This document shows, piece after piece, positions 53,140 through 62,292 of a stretch of DNA of 64,000 nt (position 1 is its first letter; the number at the start of each line of letters is the position of its first letter). The notes beneath the pieces were generated by a model. That model searched no databases, was not told the DNA's origin, and saw nothing but the letters and a program-made list of their open reading frames with translations. Location: contig NZ_CP091851.1 of NCBI RefSeq assembly GCF_022059845.1, positions 1,984,001 to 2,048,000 of the forward strand, in the 5' to 3' direction. Made by a program: the position numbers and the translations under genes. This DNA is from Terrirubrum flagellatum. Lineage in GTDB: Bacteria; Pseudomonadota; Alphaproteobacteria; Rhizobiales; Beijerinckiaceae.

Positions 53140-55965
53140 ATGGCCAACAAAATGCTCATCGACGCGACGCATCCGGAAGAGACCCGGGTCGTCGTCACTC
53201 GCGGTAACCGCGTCGAAGAATTCGATTTCGAATCCGCGTCCCGCAAGCCGCTTCGCGGCAACATCTATCTCGCCAAAGTCACGCGCGTCGAACCGTCGCT
53301 GCAGGCCGCCTTCGTCGAATATGGCGGCAATCGCCATGGCTTTCTCGCCTTCTCGGAAATCCATCCCGACTACTACCAGATCCCGGTCGCCGACCGTCAG
53401 GCGCTGATCGAGGACGAGGAGCGCTACGAGCGCGAGCAGGCGCGCCGCTCCGAGCACCGCAATCGTCGCCGTCGCCATCAGCAGGACCGCGTCGCCGGCC
53501 CGTCCGTCGAAGCGACCGAATCCGGCGAGACGCCGGCGGAAGGCGCGGCGATGGGCGAAATCGTCGCCGCCGAGATCGAGTCTCCGGCGGTGGAGCAGGC
53601 GGCTGCGGCTGAGGGCCAGCAGCCCTTCGAGGGCGGCGCGGCAGACGCCGAGGGCAAGCTCGGATCCGAAGCGAGTGAGGGAGCCGAGAGCTCTGTCGAG
53701 GCGCAGCCCGCGGAGACGCACGCTCAGTCTCCGGAGTCCGACGAACAGCGCGCCGACGACGAGACGGAGGCGGACGCAGAAGCCTCTGAGGACGAGTCCG
53801 AAGAGGACGACGAAGACGAGGATGATGAGGAATCCTCCGAGGAGGACGAAGAGGACACGGTCGAGCAGCTTGGCGGCGACGCCATGGAGGAAATGCCGGA
53901 GCGTCCCCGCCACGCCCGCCGTCATTACAAGATTCAGGAAGTCATCAAGCGCCGTCAGATTCTGCTGGTGCAGGTCGCCAAGGAAGAGCGCGGCACCAAG
54001 GGCGCGGCGCTGACCACCTATCTCTCGCTCGCCGGCCGTTATTCCGTGCTTATGCCGAACACCGCGCGCGGCGGCGGCGTGTCGCGCAAGATCACCAGCG
54101 CGCAGGACCGCAAGCGGTTGAAGGAGCTGGTGCAGGACCTGGAAGTGCCGGAGGGGATGGGAATCATCCTGCGCACGGCCGGCGCGTCGCGCACCAGGAG
54201 CGAGATCAAGCGCGACTTCGAATATCTCCTGCGCATGTGGGAGAGCGTGCGCGAACTGACGCTGGAATCGACGGCGCCCGCCCTCGTCTATGAAGAGGGT
54301 TCTCTGATCAAGCGTTCGATCCGCGACCTCTACAGCCGCGACATCGACGAGATTTTCGTCGCCGGCGAGGAAGGCCATCGCGAGGCCAAGGACTTCATGC
54401 GCATGCTCATGCCGAGCCATGCGAAGCAGGTCCGCACCTATCGCGAACCGACGCCGCTCTTCGCCCGCTTCGGGGTCGAGCAGCAGCTCGACGCCATGTT
54501 CTCGAACCAGGTGACGCTGAAGTCGGGCGGTTATCTCGTCATCAATCAGGCCGAAGCTTTGGTCGCGATCGACGTGAACTCGGGCCGCTCGACGCGCGAG
54601 CACAATATCGAGGACACGGCGCTCAAGACCAATCTCGAAGCCGCCGACGAGGTGGCGCGCCAATTGAGGCTGCGCGACCTTGCGGGCCTGATCGTCATCG
54701 ACTTCATCGACATGGAGGAAAGGCGCAACAACCGGGCGGTCGAGAAGCGGGTCAAGGAAGCGCTGAAGAATGATCGCGCGCGCATTCAGGTCGGGCGCAT
54801 CTCGCCCTTCGGCCTGCTCGAAATGTCGCGCCAGCGGCTGCGCACCGGCGTCGTCGAATCCTCGAGCATCATCTGCCCGCATTGCGGCGGCTCGGGCCAT
54901 ATGCGCGCGCCGCACTCGGTCGCGCTGCAGATCCTGCGCATTCTCGAAGACCAGCTCATCCGGTCGAACGCGTTCAACCTGATCGTGCGCGCGCCGACGA
55001 ATGTCGCGGTCTATCTGCTCAACGCCAAGCGCGCCCATCTGCGCGCCATCGAGCAGCGCTTCGGCGTCACGATCACCATTCAGCTCGACGATCATCTCGG
55101 CGCGGGCAAGACCCATCTCATCGAGAAGGGCGACATGATCCCCGAGAGCCTGCGCGTCGTCGTCAAGATGGAGCCGGCGCCAGCCGAGCCCGAAGAGGAA
55201 GAGGACGATTTCGTCGAGGAAGAGGACGAAGACGAGGCCGAGGACGAGCGCGCCGAGGACAGCGAGGAAGAGCGCGAATCCGAAGGCCAGGACGCGGAAG
55301 CCCGCGAACGGGATGGCGAGCGCGAAGGCGGTCGCCGTCGCAGGCGCCGTCGTCGTCGCGGACGCGGCGATCGTGGTCCGCAGGGCGATCAGCCCTCCCT
55401 CGCCTCTTCAGATGAAGCGCGCGACTCCGACGAATCCGAGGACGACGCCGATGCCGATGCGGACGCAGAAGGCGGCGAGGAGCAGGACGGCGAGACGCGC
55501 GCGGATGATCGTTCCGAGCGGAGTGATGACGGCCGTCGCCGCCGTCGTGGACGCCGGGGCGGACGCCGCGATCGCCGCGATCGCTACGGCGATCAGGAGC
55601 AGCCGGCTCACGCCGCCAACAACAACGCGGCCGAGTCCGTTGCGGATGAGGGCGGCGGCGAGCCCGCGATCGCCTGGGCGACGGCTTCAGAAAACGACGC
55701 AGCGGAGACGACGCCGGTGAATGTCGGCGCGTCGGAAGCGGCGGCTGCGCCTGTCGCAAACGATATCGCGGCTGCGCCCGTCGTCGAAGCGCCGGCCCCC
55801 GTCGCGGCGCCGACGCCTGAGCCCGAGCCTGAGACGGCCAAGCCCGCGCCGCGCGCGCCTGTCACCTCCAATCCCGACGCCTACAAGGTGAACGCCGCCG
55901 ACCCCGCCGCGCCCAAGAAGGGCGGATGGTGGGCCAAGGCGAAGCAGGCGCTCGGCGGAGAATAA
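53140..55965 (+). CDS. rne: Ribonuclease E
   Basis: A 941-residue endoribonuclease for mRNA decay and rRNA/tRNA maturation. The S1 domain begins at about residue 36 but is interrupted by a 160-residue acidic, low-complexity insertion (about 100-262, runs of E and D), then resumes. The catalytic aspartates are D478 in IDVNSGRST and D521 in VIDFIDME, and the zinc-link cysteines are C579 and C582 in CPHCGGSGH. The C-terminal 260 residues are a disordered scaffold with acidic and arginine-rich ([10 protein letters not shown]) blocks and a terminal GGWWAKAKQALGG motif. AGAGG precedes ATG 53140. Confidence 0.95.
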   Translation: MANKMLIDATHPEETRVVVTRGNRVEEFDFESASRKPLRGNIYLAKVTRVEPSLQAAFVEYGGNRHGFLAFSEIHPDYYQIPVADRQALIEDEERYEREQARRSEHRNRRRRHQQDRVAGPSVEATESGETPAEGAAMGEIVAAEIESPAVEQAAAAEGQQPFEGGAADAEGKLGSEASEGAESSVEAQPAETHAQSPESDEQRADDETEADAEASEDESEEDDEDEDDEESSEEDEEDTVEQLGGDAMEEMPERPRHARRHYKIQEVIKRRQILLVQVAKEERGTKGAALTTYLSLAGRYSVLMPNTARGGGVSRKITSAQDRKRLKELVQDLEVPEGMGIILRTAGASRTRSEIKRDFEYLLRMWESVRELTLESTAPALVYEEGSLIKRSIRDLYSRDIDEIFVAGEEGHREAKDFMRMLMPSHAKQVRTYREPTPLFARFGVEQQLDAMFSNQVTLKSGGYLVINQAEALVAIDVNSGRSTREHNIEDTALKTNLEAADEVARQLRLRDLAGLIVIDFIDMEERRNNRAVEKRVKEALKNDRARIQVGRISPFGLLEMSRQRLRTGVVESSSIICPHCGGSGHMRAPHSVALQILRILEDQLIRSNAFNLIVRAPTNVAVYLLNAKRAHLRAIEQRFGVTITIQLDDHLGAGKTHLIEKGDMIPESLRVVVKMEPAPAEPEEEEDDFVEEEDEDEAEDERAEDSEEERESEGQDAEARERDGEREGGRRRRRRRRRGRGDRGPQGDQPSLASSDEARDSDESEDDADADADAEGGEEQDGETRADDRSERSDDGRRRRRGRRGGRRDRRDRYGDQEQPAHAANNNAAESVADEGGGEPAIAWATASENDAAETTPVNVGASEAAAAPVANDIAAAPVVEAPAPVAAPTPEPEPETAKPAPRAPVTSNPDAYKVNAADPAAPKKGGWWAKAKQALGGE

Positions 55966-55976
55966 TCCGGACTGCT

Positions 55977-56000
55977 GACGACGCGCTCCGGCGCGTCGTC
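55977..56000 (+). terminator. Terminator-like hairpin after rne
   Basis: GACGACGCGC-TCCG-GCGCGTCGTC is a perfect ten-base-pair stem with a four-base loop starting 12 bases past the rne stop; only a short AATTT follows, so termination by this stem alone may be weak. Confidence 0.6.
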
Positions 56001-56040
56001 AATTTGCCGTCGTCCTCCCGCTTGGTCATCATGCGGGAAA

Positions 56041-57705
56041 ATGGGAAACGCCGGCATGCGCGACGATTACGCCTACGCGACGCACGAGGTCCTCAACCAG
56101 CCGCCGCCGCTCGTCGATTTCAACGTCTATGGCGCAGACCGCACGCTGCAACGCATCGTCGCGACGTTCGATGCAGGCTGGGCCGAGGAGAAATTCACGC
56201 GCGCCGGCGGCAAGGCCGGCTCGGCGCAAGTGCAGGAATGGGCGCGGCAGGCGAATCGCAACACGCCGGAGTTGCGCACGCACGACCGCTTCGGCAATCG
56301 CATCGACCAGATCGAGTTCCATCCCGCCTGGCATGAATTGATGTCGGCTGCGATCGCCGACGAACCGCATTCGCTCGCCTGGACCGAGAAGCGCCGCGGC
56401 GCGCATGTCGCGCGCTCCGCCCTCGCCTACCTCTGGAACCAGGGCGAGACCGGCATCATGTGTCCAATCCTGATGACTTACGCCTCGCTGCCGGTCATCG
56501 ACAGCGATCCCGATATTTCGCGCGAATGGCGCGGCCGTCTGCTTTCGGCGCGCTACGACAAGCGCCAGATGCGCGCAGCGGACAAGACAGGCGCGACCTG
56601 CGGCATGGCGATGACGGAGAAACAGGGCGGCTCCGATCTTCGCCAGACGCAGACGACAGCGACCTCGAACGGCGACGGAACATGGTCGATCGTCGGGCAC
56701 AAATGGTTCTTCTCCGTGCCGCACTCCGACGTGTTCCTCACGCTCGCGCGCACGGAGAAAGGCGTGTCCTGCTTCGTCTGTCCGGGCTGGCTGGAGGACG
56801 GATCGCGCAACCGTCTCGCCGTCCAGCGGCTGAAGGACAAGTGCGGCAACAAGTCGAACGCCTCATCGGAGGTGGAGTTTCGCGGCGCGATCGGCAAACT
56901 CGTCGGCGAGGAAGGCCGGGGGATCGCTGCGATCCTCGAAATGGGCCATCTCACGCGCATCGACTGCGCGATCTCATCGGCCGCCCTGATGCGGCAGGCG
57001 CTCAATCAGGCGGCGCATCATTGTCAGCATCGCCGCGCCTTCCAGCGCGCGCTGATCGATCAGCCGATCATGCAGAATGTGCTCGCCGATCTCGCTGTTG
57101 AAACCGACGCGGCCGCATGGCTCTGCATGCGCGTTGCCGCAGCGCTCGATCGCGCCGAGACCGACCCGCAGGAGCGGCTGATCAATCGGATCGCCGCGCC
57201 GATCGCGAAATACTGGATCTGCAAGCGCAGCCCGCAGGTCGTCGTCGAGGCGCTCGAATGCCATGGCGGCAACGGCTTCATCGAAGACCATGTGATGGCG
57301 CGGCTCTATCGCGAAGCGCCGCTGAACGGCGTGTGGGAAGGTTCCGGCAATGTGATCTGCCTCGACGTGCTGCGCTCGATGCAGCGCGAGCCTGATTGCG
57401 CTCCCGCTCTGCTTGGTGAACTCGGCGCGGCGCGCGGCGGCGACGAGCGTTACGACACAGCGCTCGACAAACTGAAAGACGACTTCACTGACCTCGCGCG
57501 GCAAGAGGGGCAGGCGCGACGCTTTGTCGAAAGGCTCGCGCTTCTGCTTTCTGCGAGCCTGCTGATCCGTCACGCCGATCACGCGACGGCGGACGCCTTT
57601 GTCGCGGCGCGATTGGGCGGCGAATGGTCGGGACATTTCGGCGACCTGCCGTCCGGCGTCGATACGGGCGCGCTGGCGCGCGGCGCGATTCCTCTCGCAA
57701 ACTGA
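56041..57705 (+). CDS. aidB: AidB-like acyl-CoA dehydrogenase
   Basis: A 554-residue flavoprotein of the AidB branch of acyl-CoA dehydrogenases. The N-terminal segment ATHEVLNQPPPLVDFN and DAGWAEEKF is specific for AidB; TEKQGGSDLRQTQTTA is the FAD-binding strand, and LNGVWEGSGNVICLDVLR carries the typical catalytic glutamate. AidB proteins are induced by alkylation stress in E. coli, and others oxidise isovaleryl-CoA; the function here is not certain. The start may be ATG 56041 or 56056; neither has a strong ribosome site. It stands alone after the rne terminator. Confidence 0.88.
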   Translation: MGNAGMRDDYAYATHEVLNQPPPLVDFNVYGADRTLQRIVATFDAGWAEEKFTRAGGKAGSAQVQEWARQANRNTPELRTHDRFGNRIDQIEFHPAWHELMSAAIADEPHSLAWTEKRRGAHVARSALAYLWNQGETGIMCPILMTYASLPVIDSDPDISREWRGRLLSARYDKRQMRAADKTGATCGMAMTEKQGGSDLRQTQTTATSNGDGTWSIVGHKWFFSVPHSDVFLTLARTEKGVSCFVCPGWLEDGSRNRLAVQRLKDKCGNKSNASSEVEFRGAIGKLVGEEGRGIAAILEMGHLTRIDCAISSAALMRQALNQAAHHCQHRRAFQRALIDQPIMQNVLADLAVETDAAAWLCMRVAAALDRAETDPQERLINRIAAPIAKYWICKRSPQVVVEALECHGGNGFIEDHVMARLYREAPLNGVWEGSGNVICLDVLRSMQREPDCAPALLGELGAARGGDERYDTALDKLKDDFTDLARQEGQARRFVERLALLLSASLLIRHADHATADAFVAARLGGEWSGHFGDLPSGVDTGALARGAIPLAN

Positions 57706-57812
57706 CGCGCCCCTAAAAGATCGCCTCCCGACGCAACCTGCGCGCGCATCGCCGCTTATCCCGGCCTTATAAACTATCGCCCCATAAGCCTGCCGATGAT
57801 CGGGAGAATCCC

Positions 57813-58247
57813 ATGATCAAGGCGGCGAAACTGCGCAAACTCCAGCGCGACGCGCGCGGCGTCGCGGCGATCGAATTCGCCATCATCGCGCCGATTCTTC
57901 TGCTGATGCTCTGCGGCATCTTCGTCTACGGACTCTATTTCGCGACGCTGCACGGCTTGCAGCAGATCGTCGCCGAGGCAAGCCGCGCCAGCATCGCCGG
58001 CCTGACTGACGTCGAGCGCGAGCAGCTCGCGAAGGCGCAGATCAACGGCACGATCTCCAACTATGGCCTTCTGGACCGGCAATATCTGCAGGTGCGCGCC
58101 GCGACCGATCCCACCGCAAGCGATCGTTACATCATCACCGTCACCTACGACGCGACTCATCTCGGGCTCGACGCGTTCGGCGCGATTCTGCCGCAGCCGC
58201 CAAACCACATCACGCGCAGCTCGGTCATCCGCAAGGGAGGCGCATGA
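57813..58247 (+). CDS. TadE-like pseudopilin-family protein
   Basis: A 144-residue protein with the TadE signature at the N-terminus: RDARGVAAIEFAIIAPILLL, with the glutamate after the cleavage-type glycine, followed by a hydrophobic helix to about residue 40. The remainder is soluble and external. GGGAGAATCCC precedes ATG 57813. It overlaps the next gene (ATGATG at 58244) and forms a two-gene unit. No other tad/flp genes (TadA, RcpA, Flp pilin) are nearby, so its pilus role is inferred from family only. Confidence 0.83.
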   Translation: MIKAAKLRKLQRDARGVAAIEFAIIAPILLLMLCGIFVYGLYFATLHGLQQIVAEASRASIAGLTDVEREQLAKAQINGTISNYGLLDRQYLQVRAATDPTASDRYIITVTYDATHLGLDAFGAILPQPPNHITRSSVIRKGGA

Positions 58248-59974
58248 TGCCGATCGCCCGCTCGCTTCAACGCGTCTTTTCATCCGCGCGCGATTTTCGT
58301 CGCGACCGCCGCGGCGCGACGACGATCATGGTCGCCGCCTCGATGACTGCGATCCTCGGCGCAGGCGCTCTCGCCGTCGATGTCGGCTGGCTTTATTACA
58401 CCAAGCGCCGCGCCCAGGCCGCGGTCGATCTGGCCGCCATCGCCGGCGCCGGAAGCCTGCCCAACTATTCCGATATCGTGAAAGCCAATCTCGCCGAGAA
58501 CGGCTTCGGTTTCGACGGCCAGAGCAAGGGAAATGGCGGCGGCGACGTCATCATGAGCGCGCTGCAGATGACGCCGGGAATCTACACCGCCGACGCCTCG
58601 ATCCCGGTGAAGCAGCGCTTCCAGCCCTCGGATGCGAATGTCGCGAACGCCTTGCGCGTGACGATGACGCGCGATGCATCGCTTTTCTTCGGCCGCGCCA
58701 TCACAGGCCAATCGGCGGCGAGCTATCAGGTGACGAGCACCGCCTCAACCGCGACATCGGCCGCTTTTTCCGTGGGATCGCGCCTCGTGAAGCTCGACGG
58801 CGGCGTCGCCAACGCCATCCTCTCGGGCCTGCTGGGAACCAGCGTCAGTCTGTCCGTAATGGACTACAACGCGCTGGCGACGGCGAAGATCGAGATGTTC
58901 CCGTTTCTCGATGCGCTCGGCGACGAATTGAATATCCGCGCCGGGAGTTACAACAATCTGCTCGAAGCGAACGGCGTCGTCGGGAAGACGTACTCCGCTG
59001 CGGCGAACATTCTGGCGAAGACGGGCCAGACAAGCGCCGCCAATGCGCTGCGCAAGATCGCGTCGTCGAACGGCGCAGCGAAGCTTTCGGTGAAGCTGCG
59101 CGACATCATCGATCTCGGTCCGCGGGGAACAAGCGCGATCGGAACAGGGCCCGCGGTCGCAGCTCAATTCGATGCGCTTTCGCTTCTCACCACGAGCGCG
59201 CAGCTCGCCAACGGAACGCGACAGGTCGCGGTCAATCTCGGCGTGTCGCTGCCGGGCATTGCGAGCGCGACACTGACGCTCGGCATTGGCGAAAGACCTG
59301 TGAAAGGCGTATGGCTCGGGATCGGCCGCGCCGGCGCGGAAGCGCATACGGCGCAGACGCGGCTCCTGCTCGAAATCAAGCTGCTCGGCAATGGAGCGCT
59401 GCCAGCGGGAATCCGCCTCCCCGTCTATGTCGAGCTGGCTGCGGCGGATGCGCGGCTCGCCAATGTGCGCTGTCGCGCCAATCCCGCGGACACGCGCGTC
59501 GATATCGATGCGCGGCCGGGCGTCGTCGACGCCTGGATCGGCGATGTCGGCATGGCGCAGTTCACGAACATGACCTCGCCGGTCAACCCGCCAGCCGCGC
59601 AGCTCGTCTCGCTGCTCGGCGTCACCGTGACCGGCCGCGCCCATGCGACGATGAGCAACATCGCTTACGACCGGCTGACCTACACGGTCGACGATATCCG
59701 CAACGGAAAATATCAGACGGTCAGGACGCGCGATTTCACGACGTCGCTGACGACGAAGCTGCTCGGCGATCTCCAGTTGAAGACGCAGGTCGCGGGCATC
59801 CCGCTGATCGATCTTACGCTGCTCACGAAATCCGTGGTGGCGCTGATCCAGCCCGTGACGCCGTCAGTCGACACGCTGCTGTCCAATATTCTCACGACGC
59901 TCGGGATCGGGCTTGGCGAAGCCGACGTCTGGGCGAATGGTGTGCGCTGCGACGGCGGCGTTCTCGTCAACTGA
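58244..59974 (+). CDS. TadG-like protein
   Basis: A 576-residue protein of the TadG-related family. RRGATTIMVAASMTAILGAG and ALAVDVGWLYYTKRRAQAAVDLAAIAGA at residues 22-70 are the conserved N-terminal helix and linker of TadG/pilus-assembly proteins. The rest is a long, beta-rich external region of low similarity to anything I know; no von Willebrand factor A MIDAS motif is seen. It is translationally coupled to the TadE-like gene. The aminotransferase gene lies convergent 27 bases after its stop. Confidence 0.82.
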   Translation: MMPIARSLQRVFSSARDFRRDRRGATTIMVAASMTAILGAGALAVDVGWLYYTKRRAQAAVDLAAIAGAGSLPNYSDIVKANLAENGFGFDGQSKGNGGGDVIMSALQMTPGIYTADASIPVKQRFQPSDANVANALRVTMTRDASLFFGRAITGQSAASYQVTSTASTATSAAFSVGSRLVKLDGGVANAILSGLLGTSVSLSVMDYNALATAKIEMFPFLDALGDELNIRAGSYNNLLEANGVVGKTYSAAANILAKTGQTSAANALRKIASSNGAAKLSVKLRDIIDLGPRGTSAIGTGPAVAAQFDALSLLTTSAQLANGTRQVAVNLGVSLPGIASATLTLGIGERPVKGVWLGIGRAGAEAHTAQTRLLLEIKLLGNGALPAGIRLPVYVELAAADARLANVRCRANPADTRVDIDARPGVVDAWIGDVGMAQFTNMTSPVNPPAAQLVSLLGVTVTGRAHATMSNIAYDRLTYTVDDIRNGKYQTVRTRDFTTSLTTKLLGDLQLKTQVAGIPLIDLTLLTKSVVALIQPVTPSVDTLLSNILTTLGIGLGEADVWANGVRCDGGVLVN

Positions 59975-60001
59975 TACCTCGCGCGCCTGCGCAACTGGCC
60001 G

Positions 60002-61182
60002 CTATCGCGCTCCGGCGAGATAGCGGCCGATTTTTCAATCGTGTCACGGCAATCCTGCATCGATCCCGCGAACGACAGACGCACCGTGCGCGAACCGCGC
60101 CGCGCGTCGAAATCGAGTCCCGGCGTGATCGCGACGCCCGCCTTCTCCAGCACGTCGCGGCAGAACTGCATGGAGTCGTTGGTGAAGCGGCCGACATCGG
60201 CGTAGATGTAGAAGGCGCCGTCGACGGGAAAGAAATCGGTGACGCCGATCTTTGGCAGCTCGCTCAGGAGACAGGCGCGATTGGCGGCGTAGGTCGCCTT
60301 GATCGCCTCGCACTCCTCCTTCGCGTCGAACGCGGCTTCGGCGGCGACCTGGCTGAGAAACGGCACCGAGATCGAGAAATTCTGCTGCAGCCGCTCGACG
60401 ACGCGCACCAACCGCTCCGGCAGCACGAGCCAACCGACGCGCCAGCCAGTCATGCAGTAATATTTCGAGAACGAGTTCACGATCACGGCGTCATCGTCGA
60501 CCGCAAGCGCCGTCGTCGCCGGCTGATCATAAGTGAGGCCGTGATAGATCTCGTCGGAAATGTACCAAATGCCCAGACGCTTGCATTCGGCCGACACGGC
60601 GGCGATCGCAGAGCGATCCATCACGACGCCGGTCGGATTGGCCGGGCTCATGGTGAGCACGCCGGCAAGCGGCTTCTCCGTATGGGCGCGCCTGATGAGG
60701 TCAGGCGTCAGGACATAGCGGCTCGCCGCGTCCACCTCGATCGCGACGGGCTCCAGTCCGAGCGCGACCAGAATATTGCGATAGGCGGGATATCCCGGCG
60801 CCGTGATCGCGACGCGCGCGCCGGGCTCGAAGCAGGCGAGGAATGCGAGCAGGAAGCCGCCCGACGATCCCGTGGTGACCACGACGCGGCTTGCAGGAAC
60901 ATGGACGCCGTAGGCATCGCGATAATGGCGCGCGATGCGCTCGCGCAGCGAGGGCACGCCGAGCGCCTCGGTGTAGCCGATGCGGCCATCTTCGAGCGCG
61001 CGCGCCGCAGCGGCGCGGATGCTGGCGGGCGTCGGGGCCGAGGGCTGGCCGACTTCCATATGCGTCACCTTGCCGCCTGCCGCCTCGATGCGCGCGGCCG
61101 CTGACATCACATCCATGACGATGAAGGGATCGACCTGCGCGGCGAGGCTGGAGATCGGCGGGGCGGAATCGGGCGAGCGCAT
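60002..61182 (-). CDS. Class I/II PLP aminotransferase with an apparent 3' frameshift
   Basis: A fold-type I aminotransferase of about 393 residues. K240 in NSFSKYYCMTGWRVGWL binds PLP; SPANPTGVVMD and the C-terminal RLSFAG are family motifs. From ATG 61182 (MRSPDSAPPISSL) the frame runs on past the usual end to 59713, adding over 90 unrelated residues antisense to the TadG-like gene. If the A5 run at 60031-60035 (T on the plus strand) had one more base, the chain would end IEKIGRYLAGAR and stop at 60002, the expected terminus. A sequencing indel or a true frameshift are both possible. Substrate not assignable. Confidence 0.84.
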
Positions 61183-61373
61183 GGGCGGCGGATGTGGGGA
61201 TCGACGGGCGCGCATAGCGCGGATGGCGAGGCGCGGAAAGCGCCGAGCGAAAAGCGCTGACGCGCCATCACCTTGCCGTGATCCCCGGCCAAGCCGCATT
61301 CCAGCGACTTTCCCCTTCATTGACCGTTGAGAACCATCGGCTTAGCTCAAGCGGTCCGAGCCAAGAGACGCCC

Positions 61374-62156
61374 ATGTTCCTGAAATCCTCTTTCGCCGCC
61401 CTCGCCTTTTCGGCGGCGCTCGCCCTGAGCGGCGGCGCCTTCGCCCAGCAGAGCGCGCCGGCCCAGAGCTTCAACCCGGCGCAGAAGCTCGCCATCGAGG
61501 CGATCATCAAGGATTACCTCATGAAGAATCCGGAGGTGCTGCGCGAGGCTCTCGTTGAACTTGAGACGCGCCAGCGCGACGCCGAGCGCGTCGCCCAGAA
61601 GAAGGCGCTGGAGGAGCAGGGTCCGGCTCTCATCAGCGAGAAGGGATCGACCATCGTCGGCAATCCCAAGGGAGATGTCACACTCGTCGAATTCTTCGAT
61701 TACAATTGCGGCTACTGCAAGAAGTCGCTCGCCGACATGCAGGCGCTGGTGAAGAGCGACCCCAGGCTCAAGGTGGTGCTGCGCGACTTCCCCATCCTCG
61801 GGCCCGACTCCGTTGAGGCGTCGAAGATCGCCGCCGCGGTGAAGCCCTATCTGAAGGGCGAAAAATTCTTCGAATATCACGTCCGCGTCATGGGCAGTCG
61901 CGGCCGCGTCGGCAAGGATCGCGCGCTCGAAGTCGCGAAGGAGATGGGGCTCGATCCCGTGAAGATCGCGGCGGAAGCGGAAAGCCCGGCGATCGCGGGC
62001 GATTTCCAATACACGATGCAGATCGCGGAAGCGCTGGCGATCAACGGCACGCCGGCCTTCGTCGTCGGCGACGAGGTGATCGCAGGCGCGGTCGGCGAAC
62101 AGCCGATGCGCGACGCGATCAAGGCCGTGCGCCAGTGCGGCAAGGCGACCTGCTAG
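61374..62156 (+). CDS. DsbA-family thiol oxidoreductase
   Basis: A 260-residue periplasmic thioredoxin-fold protein with a signal peptide ending near GAFAQQ. The N-terminal extension (residues 30-80, helices with LVELETRQRDAERVAQ) is like that of ScsC/Com1-type oligomerising members. The active site is CGYC (C112, C115), with cis-proline in INGTPAFVVGDE. It probably makes or rearranges disulfides in exported proteins. ATG 61374 sits after AAGAGA. The TAG stop lies within the first base pairs of a palindromic repeat. Confidence 0.9.
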   Translation: MFLKSSFAALAFSAALALSGGAFAQQSAPAQSFNPAQKLAIEAIIKDYLMKNPEVLREALVELETRQRDAERVAQKKALEEQGPALISEKGSTIVGNPKGDVTLVEFFDYNCGYCKKSLADMQALVKSDPRLKVVLRDFPILGPDSVEASKIAAAVKPYLKGEKFFEYHVRVMGSRGRVGKDRALEVAKEMGLDPVKIAAEAESPAIAGDFQYTMQIAEALAINGTPAFVVGDEVIAGAVGEQPMRDAIKAVRQCGKATC

Positions 62157-62231
62157 AGCATGGCGCGAAAAAGTGGGAACCGGTTTTTCCGCGACGAACG
62201 CTAGCGTTCGCGCTGCAAAAGCCATGCTCTA
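62154..62231. repeat. Palindromic intergenic repeat, element 1
   Basis: A 78-base element bounded by TAGAGCATGGC and GCCATGCTCTA (perfect 11-base inverted ends). Inside are GAAAAA...TTTTTC arms around GGGAACCGG and a perfect 16-base palindrome CGAACGCTAGCGTTCG at 62195-62210. The pattern matches the AGAGCATG-type intergenic palindromes known from rhizobia. It begins within the dsbA-like stop codon. Confidence 0.78.
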
Positions 62232-62244
62232 AACTTTTAGAATC

Positions 62245-62292
62245 GATCACGTTCCTGCACTTTGATTGATTCAATCAAAGTGCAGCGTGATC
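62245..62292. repeat. Palindromic intergenic repeat, element 2
   Basis: CTGCACTTTGATTGA and TCAATCAAAGTGCAG form a perfect 15-base stem around a single T, extended by GATCACG/CGTGATC outside a three-base bulge. Running up to the stop of the next gene, it may act as a bidirectional terminator for the convergent neighbours as well as a mobile-type repeat. Confidence 0.75.

Noticed and set aside
53089-55116. Open minus-strand frame of 675 codons opposite rne
   Set aside because: It is a mirror of the codon bias of rne in a GC-rich genome; it has low-complexity composition and no domain, and rne is certain.
58063-61104. Plus-strand frame of about 1000 codons across the TadG-like and aminotransferase genes
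   Set aside because: It crosses two well-supported genes on opposite strands, is dominated by arginine runs and has no family motif.
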